A DNA stretch of 37,239 nt from Pseudomonas brassicacearum subsp. neoaurantiaca (GTDB taxonomy: Bacteria > Pseudomonadota > Gammaproteobacteria > Pseudomonadales > Pseudomonadaceae). Each line of letters opens with the position of its first letter. Position 1 is the stretch's first letter. The stretch lies in the NCBI RefSeq assembly GCF_013608025.1, contig NZ_VDLV01000006.1, forward strand, positions 52,339 to 89,577, in the 5' to 3' direction. The notes beneath the pieces are model-generated. The model did not search any database, was not told the origin of the DNA, and saw nothing but the letters and a program-made list of their open reading frames with translations. This document shows positions 26,250 to 33,836 of the stretch, one piece after another. The position numbers and the translations under genes are program-made.

Positions 26250-27317
26250 TCAGTAGCGCAACGGCCACAGCCGTGCGCGCTCGCGAAAACGTTGCCAGAG
26301 GCGCGCAAGGCCCTCCGGCTCCTTGATCAGGAACAGGATGATCAGGACGCCAAAAAACATTTTTTGCAGGTTCTCCACCTGGCCGGCATCGATCAGCCCG
26401 CTTGGCAGCAGCGAGACCAGGTTGGAAAGCAGGATCGGAAACAGCACGATAAAGGCCGCCCCGAGGAAGTTGCCCAGCAGGCTGCCGAGGCCGCCGATAA
26501 TGATGATGAACAGGATCTGGAAAGAACGGTTGAGATCGAAGCCATGGGGCTCGACGGTGCCCAGGTAAGCGAAAGCCCACAGCGCCCCGGCCACCCCGAG
26601 GTAAAACCCGCTGAGGGCAAAGGCCAGCAGCTTGGTTTTCGCCAGGGGAATACCAATCACCGCCGCGGCCGTGTCCATGTCGCGCACGGCCATCCACTGG
26701 CGTCCCAATTCGCTGCGCACCAGGTTCTTGCCCAGCCAGAACAGCGCCACCACCACAGTCAGGGTCAACAGATAACGACCGGCCGGCGCATCCAGGTTCA
26801 CACCGAAAATGTCCAGCCGTGGTGCGCTGATCACCCCCGATGCGCTGTCATTGGAAAACCAGCCAAACCGGGTCAGCGCCCAGCCCACGAAGAACTGCGC
26901 AGCCAAGGTCGAGACCAGCAGATAGAAGCCCTTGATCCGCAGGCTCGGCAGGCCGAACAGCGCGGACACCAACGCCGCCGTCAGCCCGCCCAGGGCGATG
27001 CTGATCAATAACGGCAAGCCGGTGACGCGCACTTCGAGGTTGTAAGTGGCAAACGCCCCCACGGCCATGAACGCCGCAGAACCGAGGGACAATTGCCCGG
27101 CGTAGCCGGTGAGCAAATTCAGCCCCAACCCAGCCAGGGACAGCACCAGGAAAGGGATGAGGATTGCGCTGAGCCAGTAGTCATTTCCCACCCACGGCAC
27201 CACGACAAAGGCAACCGCCAGCAGTGCCGCAAGCCCATGGCGATCCTGGCGCAACGCGAAGACACGACGACCCTCGGCATAACGGGTGTTGAACTGGCCT
27301 GCTTCTCGATAAAACAT
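26250..27317 (-). CDS. ABC transporter permease, LivM family
   Basis: This 355-residue inner-membrane permease has about ten hydrophobic segments. It has the LivM signature region LNLLTGYAGQLSLGSAAFMAVG and the FQILFIIIIGGLGSLLGNFLGA block that contacts the ATPase. An AGGAG site precedes the ATG. It starts 9 bases after the LivH stop and pairs with it to form the translocation pore. Confidence 0.92.
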   Translation of the reverse strand: MFYREAGQFNTRYAEGRRVFALRQDRHGLAALLAVAFVVVPWVGNDYWLSAILIPFLVLSLAGLGLNLLTGYAGQLSLGSAAFMAVGAFATYNLEVRVTGLPLLISIALGGLTAALVSALFGLPSLRIKGFYLLVSTLAAQFFVGWALTRFGWFSNDSASGVISAPRLDIFGVNLDAPAGRYLLTLTVVVALFWLGKNLVRSELGRQWMAVRDMDTAAAVIGIPLAKTKLLAFALSGFYLGVAGALWAFAYLGTVEPHGFDLNRSFQILFIIIIGGLGSLLGNFLGAAFIVLFPILLSNLVSLLPSGLIDAGQVENLQKMFFGVLIILFLIKEPEGLARLWQRFRERARLWPLRY

Positions 27318-27326
27318 GCTGCTCTC

Positions 27327-28208
27327 CTAGACCCGTTCGATGGCGCGTTCGCCAAACAGCCCCGCCGGACGCACCAGCAGGAACAGCAGCGCCAGCCCAT
27401 AGGGAAACCAGTTCTCGATGCCGCTGCCGATGATCGGCCCCAGGTACACCTCCGCCAGTTTCTCCGAGGCGCCGATGATCAGCCCGCCGACAATCGCCCC
27501 ACTGATCGAGGTGAAGCCGCCGATGATCAACACCGGCAGCGCCTTGAGCACCACCAGCGACAGCGAGAACTGCACCCCCAGCCGAGCGCCCCAGAGCAGG
27601 CCGGCGACCAGTCCGACGAAGCCCGCCACCGTCCACACCACCACCCACACCCGCTGCAACCGGATGCCGACGGCCAATGCCGCCAAGGGATCGTCGGCCA
27701 CGGCCCGCAACGCCAACCCCAAGCGGGTCTTGTTGAACAGCCAGGACAACAGCGCCACCAGAGATGCGGCGGTCAGCGCGGCAAAAATGTCGAACTGCGA
27801 CAACAGCATCCCACCCAGTTCCAGCGGCTCGTCGCTGATGCCCAGGTCCAACCCGTGCACCTGTGCGCCCCACAGCGCCTGGGCGAAACCTTCGATGACG
27901 TAGGAAAGTCCCAGGGTCGCCATGAACAGCGTGATCGGCGAACGATTGACCAGCGGGCGCAGCACCACGCGCTCCACCGCCACGGCAATCAACAGCATGG
28001 CCGCCAGGCTGATGAGAAACGCCAGCCAGAACGGCACGCCCCGTTCCAGCAGGCTGACGAAGGTCAGCGCCGAAAACAGCACCATCGCGCCCTGGGCGAA
28101 ATTGAACACCCCGGAGGCCTTGTAGATCAGCACGAAACCGATGGCCACCAAGGCGTACATCACCCCCGCGAGCAACCCGCCAATCAATACTTCAAAGAAA
28201 AATTCCAT
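27327..28208 (-). CDS. ABC transporter permease, LivH family
   Basis: This 293-residue inner-membrane permease has about eight hydrophobic helices. It has the family features YALVAIGFVLIYKASGVFNF near the N terminus and GGFTSISGAIVGGLIIG near the C terminus. The ATG at 28208 has an AGGA site; the open frame further upstream is not homologous. It is followed closely by LivM. Confidence 0.92.
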   Translation of the reverse strand: MEFFFEVLIGGLLAGVMYALVAIGFVLIYKASGVFNFAQGAMVLFSALTFVSLLERGVPFWLAFLISLAAMLLIAVAVERVVLRPLVNRSPITLFMATLGLSYVIEGFAQALWGAQVHGLDLGISDEPLELGGMLLSQFDIFAALTAASLVALLSWLFNKTRLGLALRAVADDPLAALAVGIRLQRVWVVVWTVAGFVGLVAGLLWGARLGVQFSLSLVVLKALPVLIIGGFTSISGAIVGGLIIGASEKLAEVYLGPIIGSGIENWFPYGLALLFLLVRPAGLFGERAIERV

Positions 28209-28275
28209 CGCGTTTTCCTGTTTCGCGGGCGCAACCTGCCGGCCCTCCCGGACGGGAAGGCGTCGAATTGAAAAA

Positions 28276-29058
28276 TCAGTGCCGCGTGCCGAGGTAGGCC
28301 GAAATGACCTCGGGGTTCTTCCGTACCGCTTCGGGCGAGCCGTCGCCAATCTTGCGACCGTAATCGAGCACCACCACGTGATCGCTGATGTTCATGACAA
28401 CACCGATGTCGTGTTCGATCAGCAGCACCGTCGTGCCCAGCTCTCGGTTGATGTCGATGATGAAGCGGCTCATCTGCTGCTTCTCGTCGGCGTTCATCCC
28501 GGCCATCGGTTCGTCCAGCAGCAACAATCGGGGCTCCGCCGCCAGGGCCCGGGCCAGTTCCACGCGCTTCTGCAAACCGTAGGGCAACCTGCCCACCAGC
28601 GCGTCGCGCCACGGCTGCAAGTGCAAGAACGCGATGACTCGCTCGGCCGCTTCGCGCTGGCTGTCGTCCTCCTTAGCAGCCCGCCCCAGACGCAATGCCT
28701 GCTCGATCCAGGTGCTGCGGCGCTTGAGATTGCGTCCGGTGAGCACGTTGTCGAGCACGCTCATGCCCTTGAACAGCGCGATGTTCTGGAAGGTCCGGGC
28801 AACGCCACGCACCGCTACGTCGTGGGCACGCATGCGGCGACGCTCGCGGTTGTCGAAACGTATGCGGCCTTCCTGGGGTTGGTAGACACCGCTGATGATG
28901 TTGAGCAAAGAACTCTTGCCGGCGCCGTTAGGGCCGATCAAGGCGCAGATCTCACCGGCGGCGACGCGAAAGCTGATGTCGGTGATCGCTTTGACGCCTT
29001 TGAATGACAGCGAAATATTGTCCAGCTCCAGCAGTTGCGTGGCGGCCGTTTTTGTCAT
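28276..29058 (-). CDS. ABC transporter ATP-binding protein, LivG family
   Basis: This 260-residue ATPase has Walker A GPNGAGKSS at 42-50, the LivG-type insertion (VARTFQNIALFKGMSVLDN), a signature in the variant form LPYGLQKRVELARAL, and Walker B LLLLDEPMAGM. Its ATG overlaps the stop of the AMP-binding-like gene (ATGA), with GGAGG seven bases upstream. Transporters of this type normally have a second ATPase, LivF. None is present in this unit. Confidence 0.92.
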   Translation of the reverse strand: MTKTAATQLLELDNISLSFKGVKAITDISFRVAAGEICALIGPNGAGKSSLLNIISGVYQPQEGRIRFDNRERRRMRAHDVAVRGVARTFQNIALFKGMSVLDNVLTGRNLKRRSTWIEQALRLGRAAKEDDSQREAAERVIAFLHLQPWRDALVGRLPYGLQKRVELARALAAEPRLLLLDEPMAGMNADEKQQMSRFIIDINRELGTTVLLIEHDIGVVMNISDHVVVLDYGRKIGDGSPEAVRKNPEVISAYLGTRH

Positions 29059-30221
29059 GTAGTCGCCTCCTTCCAGATGCGTTGTGAATGTCGCTCGTCC
29101 CGTCCATTCGTAACGGACGCAGACGAAATCGACGGCACTTCCCATTCAGTCGAATCCCCCCACCGGCGGACCTTGATACCCAAGGATTCGAAAAAAGCCT
29201 GGGTCTCGGGCCGCAAAGGATCTCCCACCACCAGCGGCGCATGAGTCCGTGAAAACCCCAATACATCCCGCAGCGGCCGACGAACCAACCAATGCCCCAC
29301 GAACCGCCGCAACAGGCCCGGACGGGCCGCCAAGGCCCAGTCCACCAGCCTGCGGGCGCGGGCGCCCGGCGGTGGCAAGCGCTCCAGTGCGTAGCCATGC
29401 AAACGCTCATAGGTCTCCCGCGTGCCGGCCACCAGCGTCGGCCCCAACTCACGTCGATCGCGGTCACGGGTCGCGAGGTTTTCCGGGAAGTTCAAGCGCA
29501 AACCGGCGATCAGCCAGGGCGCAAGCAGATACCGCGCCTGGCCGGCCGAGGCAAAACCTCGGGCCGCCAGCGCTTCGTCCTGTCGACCCAAGCCTTCGCG
29601 CTGTACCAGGTGCTGTCCGTGCTGCAACAGCTCGGCGTGGCTGATGCGTTGTTTCTCGGTGGGGTGTTGGCCCCGTCGGTAGAAGACGAACGCCGTTTGT
29701 TGCGCTTGGGCTTGCGGGATCGTCTCAGCGAATACCTTCGAATCTATCAACGCGGCGTACTCCAACGCCTGGTCAAACGGCCCCGAGTCCGACAGCCCGC
29801 GCTTATCCAGGTAGATCAAAACGCGGGGCGTCACCTGCGCCGCGCCCAGGCGCAACAACTCTTCATGCCCTTGGGCCAGTACAAAATCGGGCTGCAATTC
29901 ACCGAGCAGGTCTATCTGCCCGGCGGGTGCGTCCAACGGATCTAACAGGCTTGCGGCGCCGCCCAGCCATTGCGCCGCCAACGCCGCGACGATCGCTTGC
30001 GGCGTCGGGCGGCTGATGTTCGTCAGAGTCGCGCCCACCGAGAACCCTCGGGCTTGTAATGCCGCCGCCAGGTTCTGCACTTCATCGGCCAATTGCTCCC
30101 AGGTCCGCACTTGCCAAATCCCCAAGTGCTTGTGGCGCAGCGCGACATCCGCGCCATGCTCGAGCGCTTGTCGATGCAGCCAATGGGGCAACGTGTCGAG
30201 GGTATCCGTGAGCGTGCCCAT
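29055..30221 (-). CDS. Degenerate AMP-binding (acyl-CoA synthetase-like) protein
   Basis: This 388-residue protein resembles the N-terminal half of long-chain acyl-CoA synthetases, including the helical start and the RTWEQLADEVQNLAAALQARG segment. In place of the Ser/Thr/Gly-rich ATP loop it has FYRRGQHPTEKQRISHAELL (residues 180-199). It also lacks the C-terminal adenylation subdomain (family length about 600). It therefore probably cannot make acyl-adenylate. The frame is intact, with a good GGGGAGG ribosome site, and it is embedded between the SfnG-type gene (13-base gap) and LivG (ATGA overlap). That points to a retained non-catalytic protein rather than a fresh pseudogene. Confidence 0.7.
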   Translation of the reverse strand: MGTLTDTLDTLPHWLHRQALEHGADVALRHKHLGIWQVRTWEQLADEVQNLAAALQARGFSVGATLTNISRPTPQAIVAALAAQWLGGAASLLDPLDAPAGQIDLLGELQPDFVLAQGHEELLRLGAAQVTPRVLIYLDKRGLSDSGPFDQALEYAALIDSKVFAETIPQAQAQQTAFVFYRRGQHPTEKQRISHAELLQHGQHLVQREGLGRQDEALAARGFASAGQARYLLAPWLIAGLRLNFPENLATRDRDRRELGPTLVAGTRETYERLHGYALERLPPPGARARRLVDWALAARPGLLRRFVGHWLVRRPLRDVLGFSRTHAPLVVGDPLRPETQAFFESLGIKVRRWGDSTEWEVPSISSASVTNGRDERHSQRIWKEATT

Positions 30222-30234
30222 GCTGCCTCCCCGC

Positions 30235-31332
30235 CTAAGCGACCGCCGCCGTTTTGACCGTGACTTTCTGCTGTTCCAACTCACGCACCAGTGGCAGGAC
30301 CCTTTGGCCGAAATACTCCACTTCCTCCTGGAAGTGCAGGAATGCGGCGAGCACCAGATCCACACCCACGGCTTTCAACGCGACGATGCGCTCGGCAATC
30401 TGTTGCGGCGTGCCGATCAGGTTGGTCTTGAAGCCATCGTTGTACTGCACCAGGTCTTCGAAGCTGGACTTGGCCCAGTTGCCCTCGCCTTCCGGGCTCG
30501 CCTTGCCGGCCTGCTTGGCCGCATCGCCAAACGCGTTGACGGCTTCGGGGTCGGCCTGATCGATGATCTGAGCGAGCACCGCACGCGCCTCTTCCTCGGT
30601 ATCGCGGGCGATGATGAAGGCGTTCACGCCGACCTTGACCTTGTGGTTGTTCGCCGCGGCCTTGGCGCGCAGGTCATCGACCTGGGCCTTGACCCCTTCG
30701 ACAGTGTTGCCGTTGGTGAAGTACCAATCGGATACCCGGGCGGCCATGTCCCGAGCGGCCCGGGAGCTGCCGCCCTGGAAAATCTCCGGGTGTTGCTGCA
30801 GCGGTTTGGGCTTGAGGGTGTAGCCATTGAAACGATAGAAGTCGCCGCGAAAGGTGTAGTTGTCGGTGGTCCAAATGCCCTTGAGCGTGGTGATGAATTC
30901 CTCGGAACGGCGATAGCGTTCGTCGTGCTCCAGCCAGGGTTCGCCGATGGCGGTGAATTCGCCCTTGAACCAGCCGGACACCACGTTGATCGCCACGCGG
31001 CCGCCCGTCAGTTGGTCGATGGTCGCGATCTGCTTGGCCAGCACCGAAGGCGTCCAAGGCCCCGGCAATACCGCCGCGATGACTTTGAGGCGCGTGGTGG
31101 ATGCCAGCAGCGCATGACTGAACGCCACCGATTCGTGCTGGTATTCGGCGCCGTAACCGGCGGTGAAACGGATCTGGGTCAGGGCATAGTCAAAACCAGC
31201 AGCCTCGGCGATCTGCGCCAGCTTGCGGTTGTAATCGATGCCCCAGTCGGTGCGCTGCGGGATTCTACTGACCACCAGCCCGCCGCTGACGTTGGGCACC
31301 CAGTAGGCAAACTTGATCGTGTCCTGGCTCAT
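30235..31332 (-). CDS. sfnG: FMNH2-dependent dimethyl-sulfone-type monooxygenase (SfnG-like)
   Basis: This 365-residue luciferase-fold (TIM-barrel) flavin monooxygenase has the SfnG-type beginning (FAYWVPNVSGGLVVS), the INVVSGWFKGEF substrate-region motif and the SSRAARDMAARVSDWYFTNG block of alkanesulfonate monooxygenase relatives. SfnG converts dimethyl sulfone to methanesulfinate with reduced FMN supplied by a partner reductase, which is not encoded here. The ATG at 31332 has GGGAG seven bases upstream. It heads the minus-strand unit and has a near-consensus sigma54 promoter about 45 bases before its start. Other alkyl sulfones or sulfonates are possible substrates. Confidence 0.88.
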   Translation of the reverse strand: MSQDTIKFAYWVPNVSGGLVVSRIPQRTDWGIDYNRKLAQIAEAAGFDYALTQIRFTAGYGAEYQHESVAFSHALLASTTRLKVIAAVLPGPWTPSVLAKQIATIDQLTGGRVAINVVSGWFKGEFTAIGEPWLEHDERYRRSEEFITTLKGIWTTDNYTFRGDFYRFNGYTLKPKPLQQHPEIFQGGSSRAARDMAARVSDWYFTNGNTVEGVKAQVDDLRAKAAANNHKVKVGVNAFIIARDTEEEARAVLAQIIDQADPEAVNAFGDAAKQAGKASPEGEGNWAKSSFEDLVQYNDGFKTNLIGTPQQIAERIVALKAVGVDLVLAAFLHFQEEVEYFGQRVLPLVRELEQQKVTVKTAAVA

Positions 31333-31387
31333 TGCGTGTCTCCCAGCTCGTTGGATATAGGCGTCGTCGCCTCTGTACAACGGCTAG

Positions 31388-31403
31388 AGCAGCAACCGTG
31401 CCA
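31388..31403 (-). promoter_or_regulatory. Sigma54 promoter for the sfnG-like operon
   Basis: On the minus strand TGGCACGGTTGCTGCT has the -24 block TGGCACG and -12 block CTGCT with the exact GG-N10-GC spacing. The predicted start of transcription is near 31376, about 45 bases before the ATG. This fits control by the SfnR-like activator at 23565. Confidence 0.75.
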
Positions 31404-31456
31404 TTTATATTTATTCTTTATTTTCAAGCAGTTAGTCAGATTTCTGATTTTCACGG

Positions 31457-31551
31457 CTGTCGTGCGACAGGCAGGCTGTTGGATCGCTGTTGCACAGCCA
31501 ACACCCGGCGTGCCGCTGCCCAAAGGACTGACTGTTGCCTGGCGCACAGTC
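31457..31551. promoter_or_regulatory. Three CTGT/ACAG dyads between the divergent sulfur genes
   Basis: The dyads are CTGTCG-TG-CGACAG at 31457-31470, GGCTGT-N14-ACAGCC at 31474-31499 and GACTGT-N10-ACAGTC at 31530-31551. They lie 55-165 bases upstream of the minus-strand sigma54 promoter and 80-175 bases upstream of the plus-strand one, where enhancer-binding activators usually bind. Confidence 0.5.
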
Positions 31552-31632
31552 GCCGGACAGATTGCCCGCAGAACGACAGCTTTTGTGCTGGGATACTCGG
31601 CGAACGCCCCGTTTTCATTGGCTTCAAGCACC

Positions 31633-31648
31633 GGGCATGGAGCGTGCA
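31633..31648 (+). promoter_or_regulatory. Candidate sigma54 promoter for the SfnB/DszC-like gene
   Basis: GGGCATGGAGCGTGCA matches the -24/-12 layout with GG-N10-GC spacing, 5 of 7 positions in the -24 block and 4 of 5 in the -12 block. It lies about 65 bases before the ATG at 31713. It is weaker than the divergent one. Confidence 0.45.
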
Positions 31649-31712
31649 ATGGTTGTCGGCAACGGCAGGTTTTCACCTTGCCCGCTCTCTCGTCCTCAAA
31701 AGGAACACCGCC

Positions 31713-32957
31713 ATGACCGCACAGCAACAACACTTGCCACCAATCCTTTCCACCGGCACCGACTATGAAGCCCTGGCCGAGCGGTTCCGGCCGATTTTCG
31801 CGCGCATCCAGGCCGGCGCCCTGGAACGTGAACAATCACGCAGCCTGCCGTTCGAACAGGTGAAATGGTTGAAGGAAGCGGGCTTCGGTGCCGTGCGGAT
31901 TCCGGTCGAATTCGGCGGCGCCGGGGCTTCGTTGCCGCAGCTGTTGCACCTGCTGATCGAACTGGCCGAGGCCGACTCCAACCTGCCCCAGGCCCTGCGC
32001 GGCCACTTCGCCTTTGTCGAGGATCGTCTCAACGCCCACGCCAGCAGCCCGCAAGACGTCTGGTTCAAGCGCTTCGTCGACGGTGACCTGGTGGGCAACG
32101 CCTGGACCGAAATCGGCGCGGTAAAACTCGGCCAGGTCATCACCCGCGTATCCCGCCAGGGCGAGCAATGGGTAGCCAACGGCACCAAGTACTACAGCAC
32201 CGGCAGCATCTTCGCCGACTGGATCGACCTCTATGCCCAACGCGACGACAACGGCGCCGATGTGATCGCCGCCGTCAATGTTCACCAATCGGGTGTCAAG
32301 CAAAGCGATGACTGGGACGGTTTCGGCCAGCGCACCACCGGCAGCGGCACATCGGTGTTCGAGAACGCCGTGGTGGAGGCTGAAAACCTCATCGATTTTT
32401 CCACCCGTTTCAAATACCAGACCGCGTTCTACCAACTGGTCCTGCTCGCCGTGCAGACGGGCGCCGGCCGCGCCGCCGTCCAGGACTTCAGCGAACACGT
32501 GCGCCAACGCACCCGCGTCTTCAGCACCGGCAATGCCAGCGAAGTAAGCCAGGACGTCCAGGTCCAGCAAGTGATCGGCAAGGCATCGGCCCAGGTCTAC
32601 GCCGCCGAAGCCACGACCCTGCGCGCCGCCAGCGCCTCGCAAAAGGCTTATGAAAGCCGCTTCGGCCAGGACACCGAAGCCGAGCACACCGCCAACATCC
32701 TCGCCGAACTCGAATCGGCCCAGGCCCAAGCAGTGGTCGCCGACCTGACGCTGCGCGCCACCAGCGACCTGTTCAACGCCCTCGGCGCCTCCGCCACCAG
32801 CACCGGCAAAGCCCTCGACCGACATTGGCGCAACGCTCGGACTGCGGCTTCGCATAATCCGCTGATCTACAAGGAACGGATCATTGGGGATTGGGAGATC
32901 AACGGGACGGAGCCGCCGTATGTCTGGCAGATTGGTGGGGGGTCGAAGCAGCGTTGA
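31713..32957 (+). CDS. Acyl-CoA-dehydrogenase-fold flavoprotein (SfnB/DszC-like)
   Basis: This 414-residue protein has the acyl-CoA dehydrogenase fold: helical N-terminal domain (LKEAGFGAVRIPVEFGGAGA), central beta domain (VGNAWTEIGA, YYSTGSIFADWIDLYA) and C-terminal helical domain. The fine pattern resembles sulfur-acquisition oxidoreductases SfnB and the monooxygenase DszC rather than fatty acid oxidation enzymes. The usual catalytic Glu context of true dehydrogenases is not evident. The start at 31713 has AAAAGGA; the open frame to 31332 runs through the promoter region and is rejected. It is divergent from the sfnG-like operon and probably co-regulated through sigma54. Confidence 0.8.
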   Translation: MTAQQQHLPPILSTGTDYEALAERFRPIFARIQAGALEREQSRSLPFEQVKWLKEAGFGAVRIPVEFGGAGASLPQLLHLLIELAEADSNLPQALRGHFAFVEDRLNAHASSPQDVWFKRFVDGDLVGNAWTEIGAVKLGQVITRVSRQGEQWVANGTKYYSTGSIFADWIDLYAQRDDNGADVIAAVNVHQSGVKQSDDWDGFGQRTTGSGTSVFENAVVEAENLIDFSTRFKYQTAFYQLVLLAVQTGAGRAAVQDFSEHVRQRTRVFSTGNASEVSQDVQVQQVIGKASAQVYAAEATTLRAASASQKAYESRFGQDTEAEHTANILAELESAQAQAVVADLTLRATSDLFNALGASATSTGKALDRHWRNARTAASHNPLIYKERIIGDWEINGTEPPYVWQIGGGSKQR

Positions 32958-33101
32958 AAGGGTCGTGGCCAATTGTCGGCGCCCGTTCAAATCGCCTACC
33001 CTAGGCGCCTGAATCGGCTTGCCACCGGGCCAAGACAAAAGCGACGCCAGTCGCCTGCCTTGGCCCGCGCCCGACCATTACCAGCCACGAACGGATGCAA
33101 C

Positions 33102-33815
33102 ATGCCGCTGAAAACCCGCGATTTCATTCTTGCGGCACTGGAAGAGCTGGATATCAGCGACTTCCCGGCCCGCCCCTTTGACTGCGCCTTCGAGTTGCTC
33201 GCCGCGCCAGCGAGTCGCAAGCGACTGATCATGGTTGGCTTCAACGGCTCGCTGGCCGACGCTGTTCACACCAACGCAGGGGCCGTCCACGCCGGCTATG
33301 ACCAACCGTCGTTTTCCAACGTCGCCCATGGATTGGACGGCGGCTGGGGCACCAAGACCTTGGCCCGTCGCCTGACGCAACTGCCTGCCGAGCTTGGCTT
33401 CGACTGGCGCGACACGATCTACACCAACGCCTTACTGCTTTGCTCCGCCGACGCCGCAGCCATCCAGAAAGTGGCTCGACAGTCGTCTGCGGCCAGCCTT
33501 GAATCGTTGACCCGCAAATCCATGGATTTCTTCCAGCGCGTGACAGTACCCCTCGCGGAACCTGAGCTGATCGTCGCCTACAGCAATGGCTTGGGCAGCC
33601 CTTCGGCGGCGCGGATCTTGTGGGAGGCATTCGGGAACGAAGAACCGCTCGACCATGTCGACTCTTCGTCCTACCGCGCCACTTACGGATTTACCGCCAC
33701 CATCAACAACCGCAAGGTACCGGCGGTAGGGGTTCGGCATATGTCCAGGTTCGTGCCAAACATCGAAGCCATAAAACTGGCCTGGACGCGGCAGAAAGCA
33801 CGCTTAGCGTCCTGA
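33102..33815 (+). CDS. Unrecognised 237-residue protein, weakly uracil-DNA-glycosylase-like
   Basis: No family is firmly recognised. The layout has an early beta-strand block (KRLIMVGFNGSLAD), a middle block (DTIYTNALLLCSAD), PELIVAYSNGLGSPSAARIL, and a late VGVRHMSRF. This order recalls the uracil-DNA glycosylase superfamily (N-terminal water-activating loop, TNxxx block, PxxIVxLG block, late His loop), but the key residues do not match well. No signal or membrane segment is seen. The ATG at 33102 has a modest GGATG site; the frame is open upstream to 32973. The epoxide hydrolase gene starts 21 bases downstream, so they are probably co-transcribed. Confidence 0.65.
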   Translation: MPLKTRDFILAALEELDISDFPARPFDCAFELLAAPASRKRLIMVGFNGSLADAVHTNAGAVHAGYDQPSFSNVAHGLDGGWGTKTLARRLTQLPAELGFDWRDTIYTNALLLCSADAAAIQKVARQSSAASLESLTRKSMDFFQRVTVPLAEPELIVAYSNGLGSPSAARILWEAFGNEEPLDHVDSSSYRATYGFTATINNRKVPAVGVRHMSRFVPNIEAIKLAWTRQKARLAS

Positions 33816-33836
33816 TCCAGCTGTTTGGAGGAAGAC

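Noticed and set aside
26200..26697. 166-residue N-terminal extension of the ABC binding protein
   Set aside because: It overlaps the LivM gene on the same strand in another frame, and the signal peptide begins at 26199 with a good ribosome site.
31478..31495. TTGGATCGCTGTTGCA as a plus-strand sigma54 promoter
   Set aside because: The GG to GC spacing is 9, not 10, and the -24 block is poor. The candidate at 31633-31648 fits better.
32994..33012. Hairpin CGCCTA-CCC-TAGGCG after the SfnB/DszC-like gene
   Set aside because: The stem is short with a three-base loop and no T-tract, so calling it a terminator is not justified.
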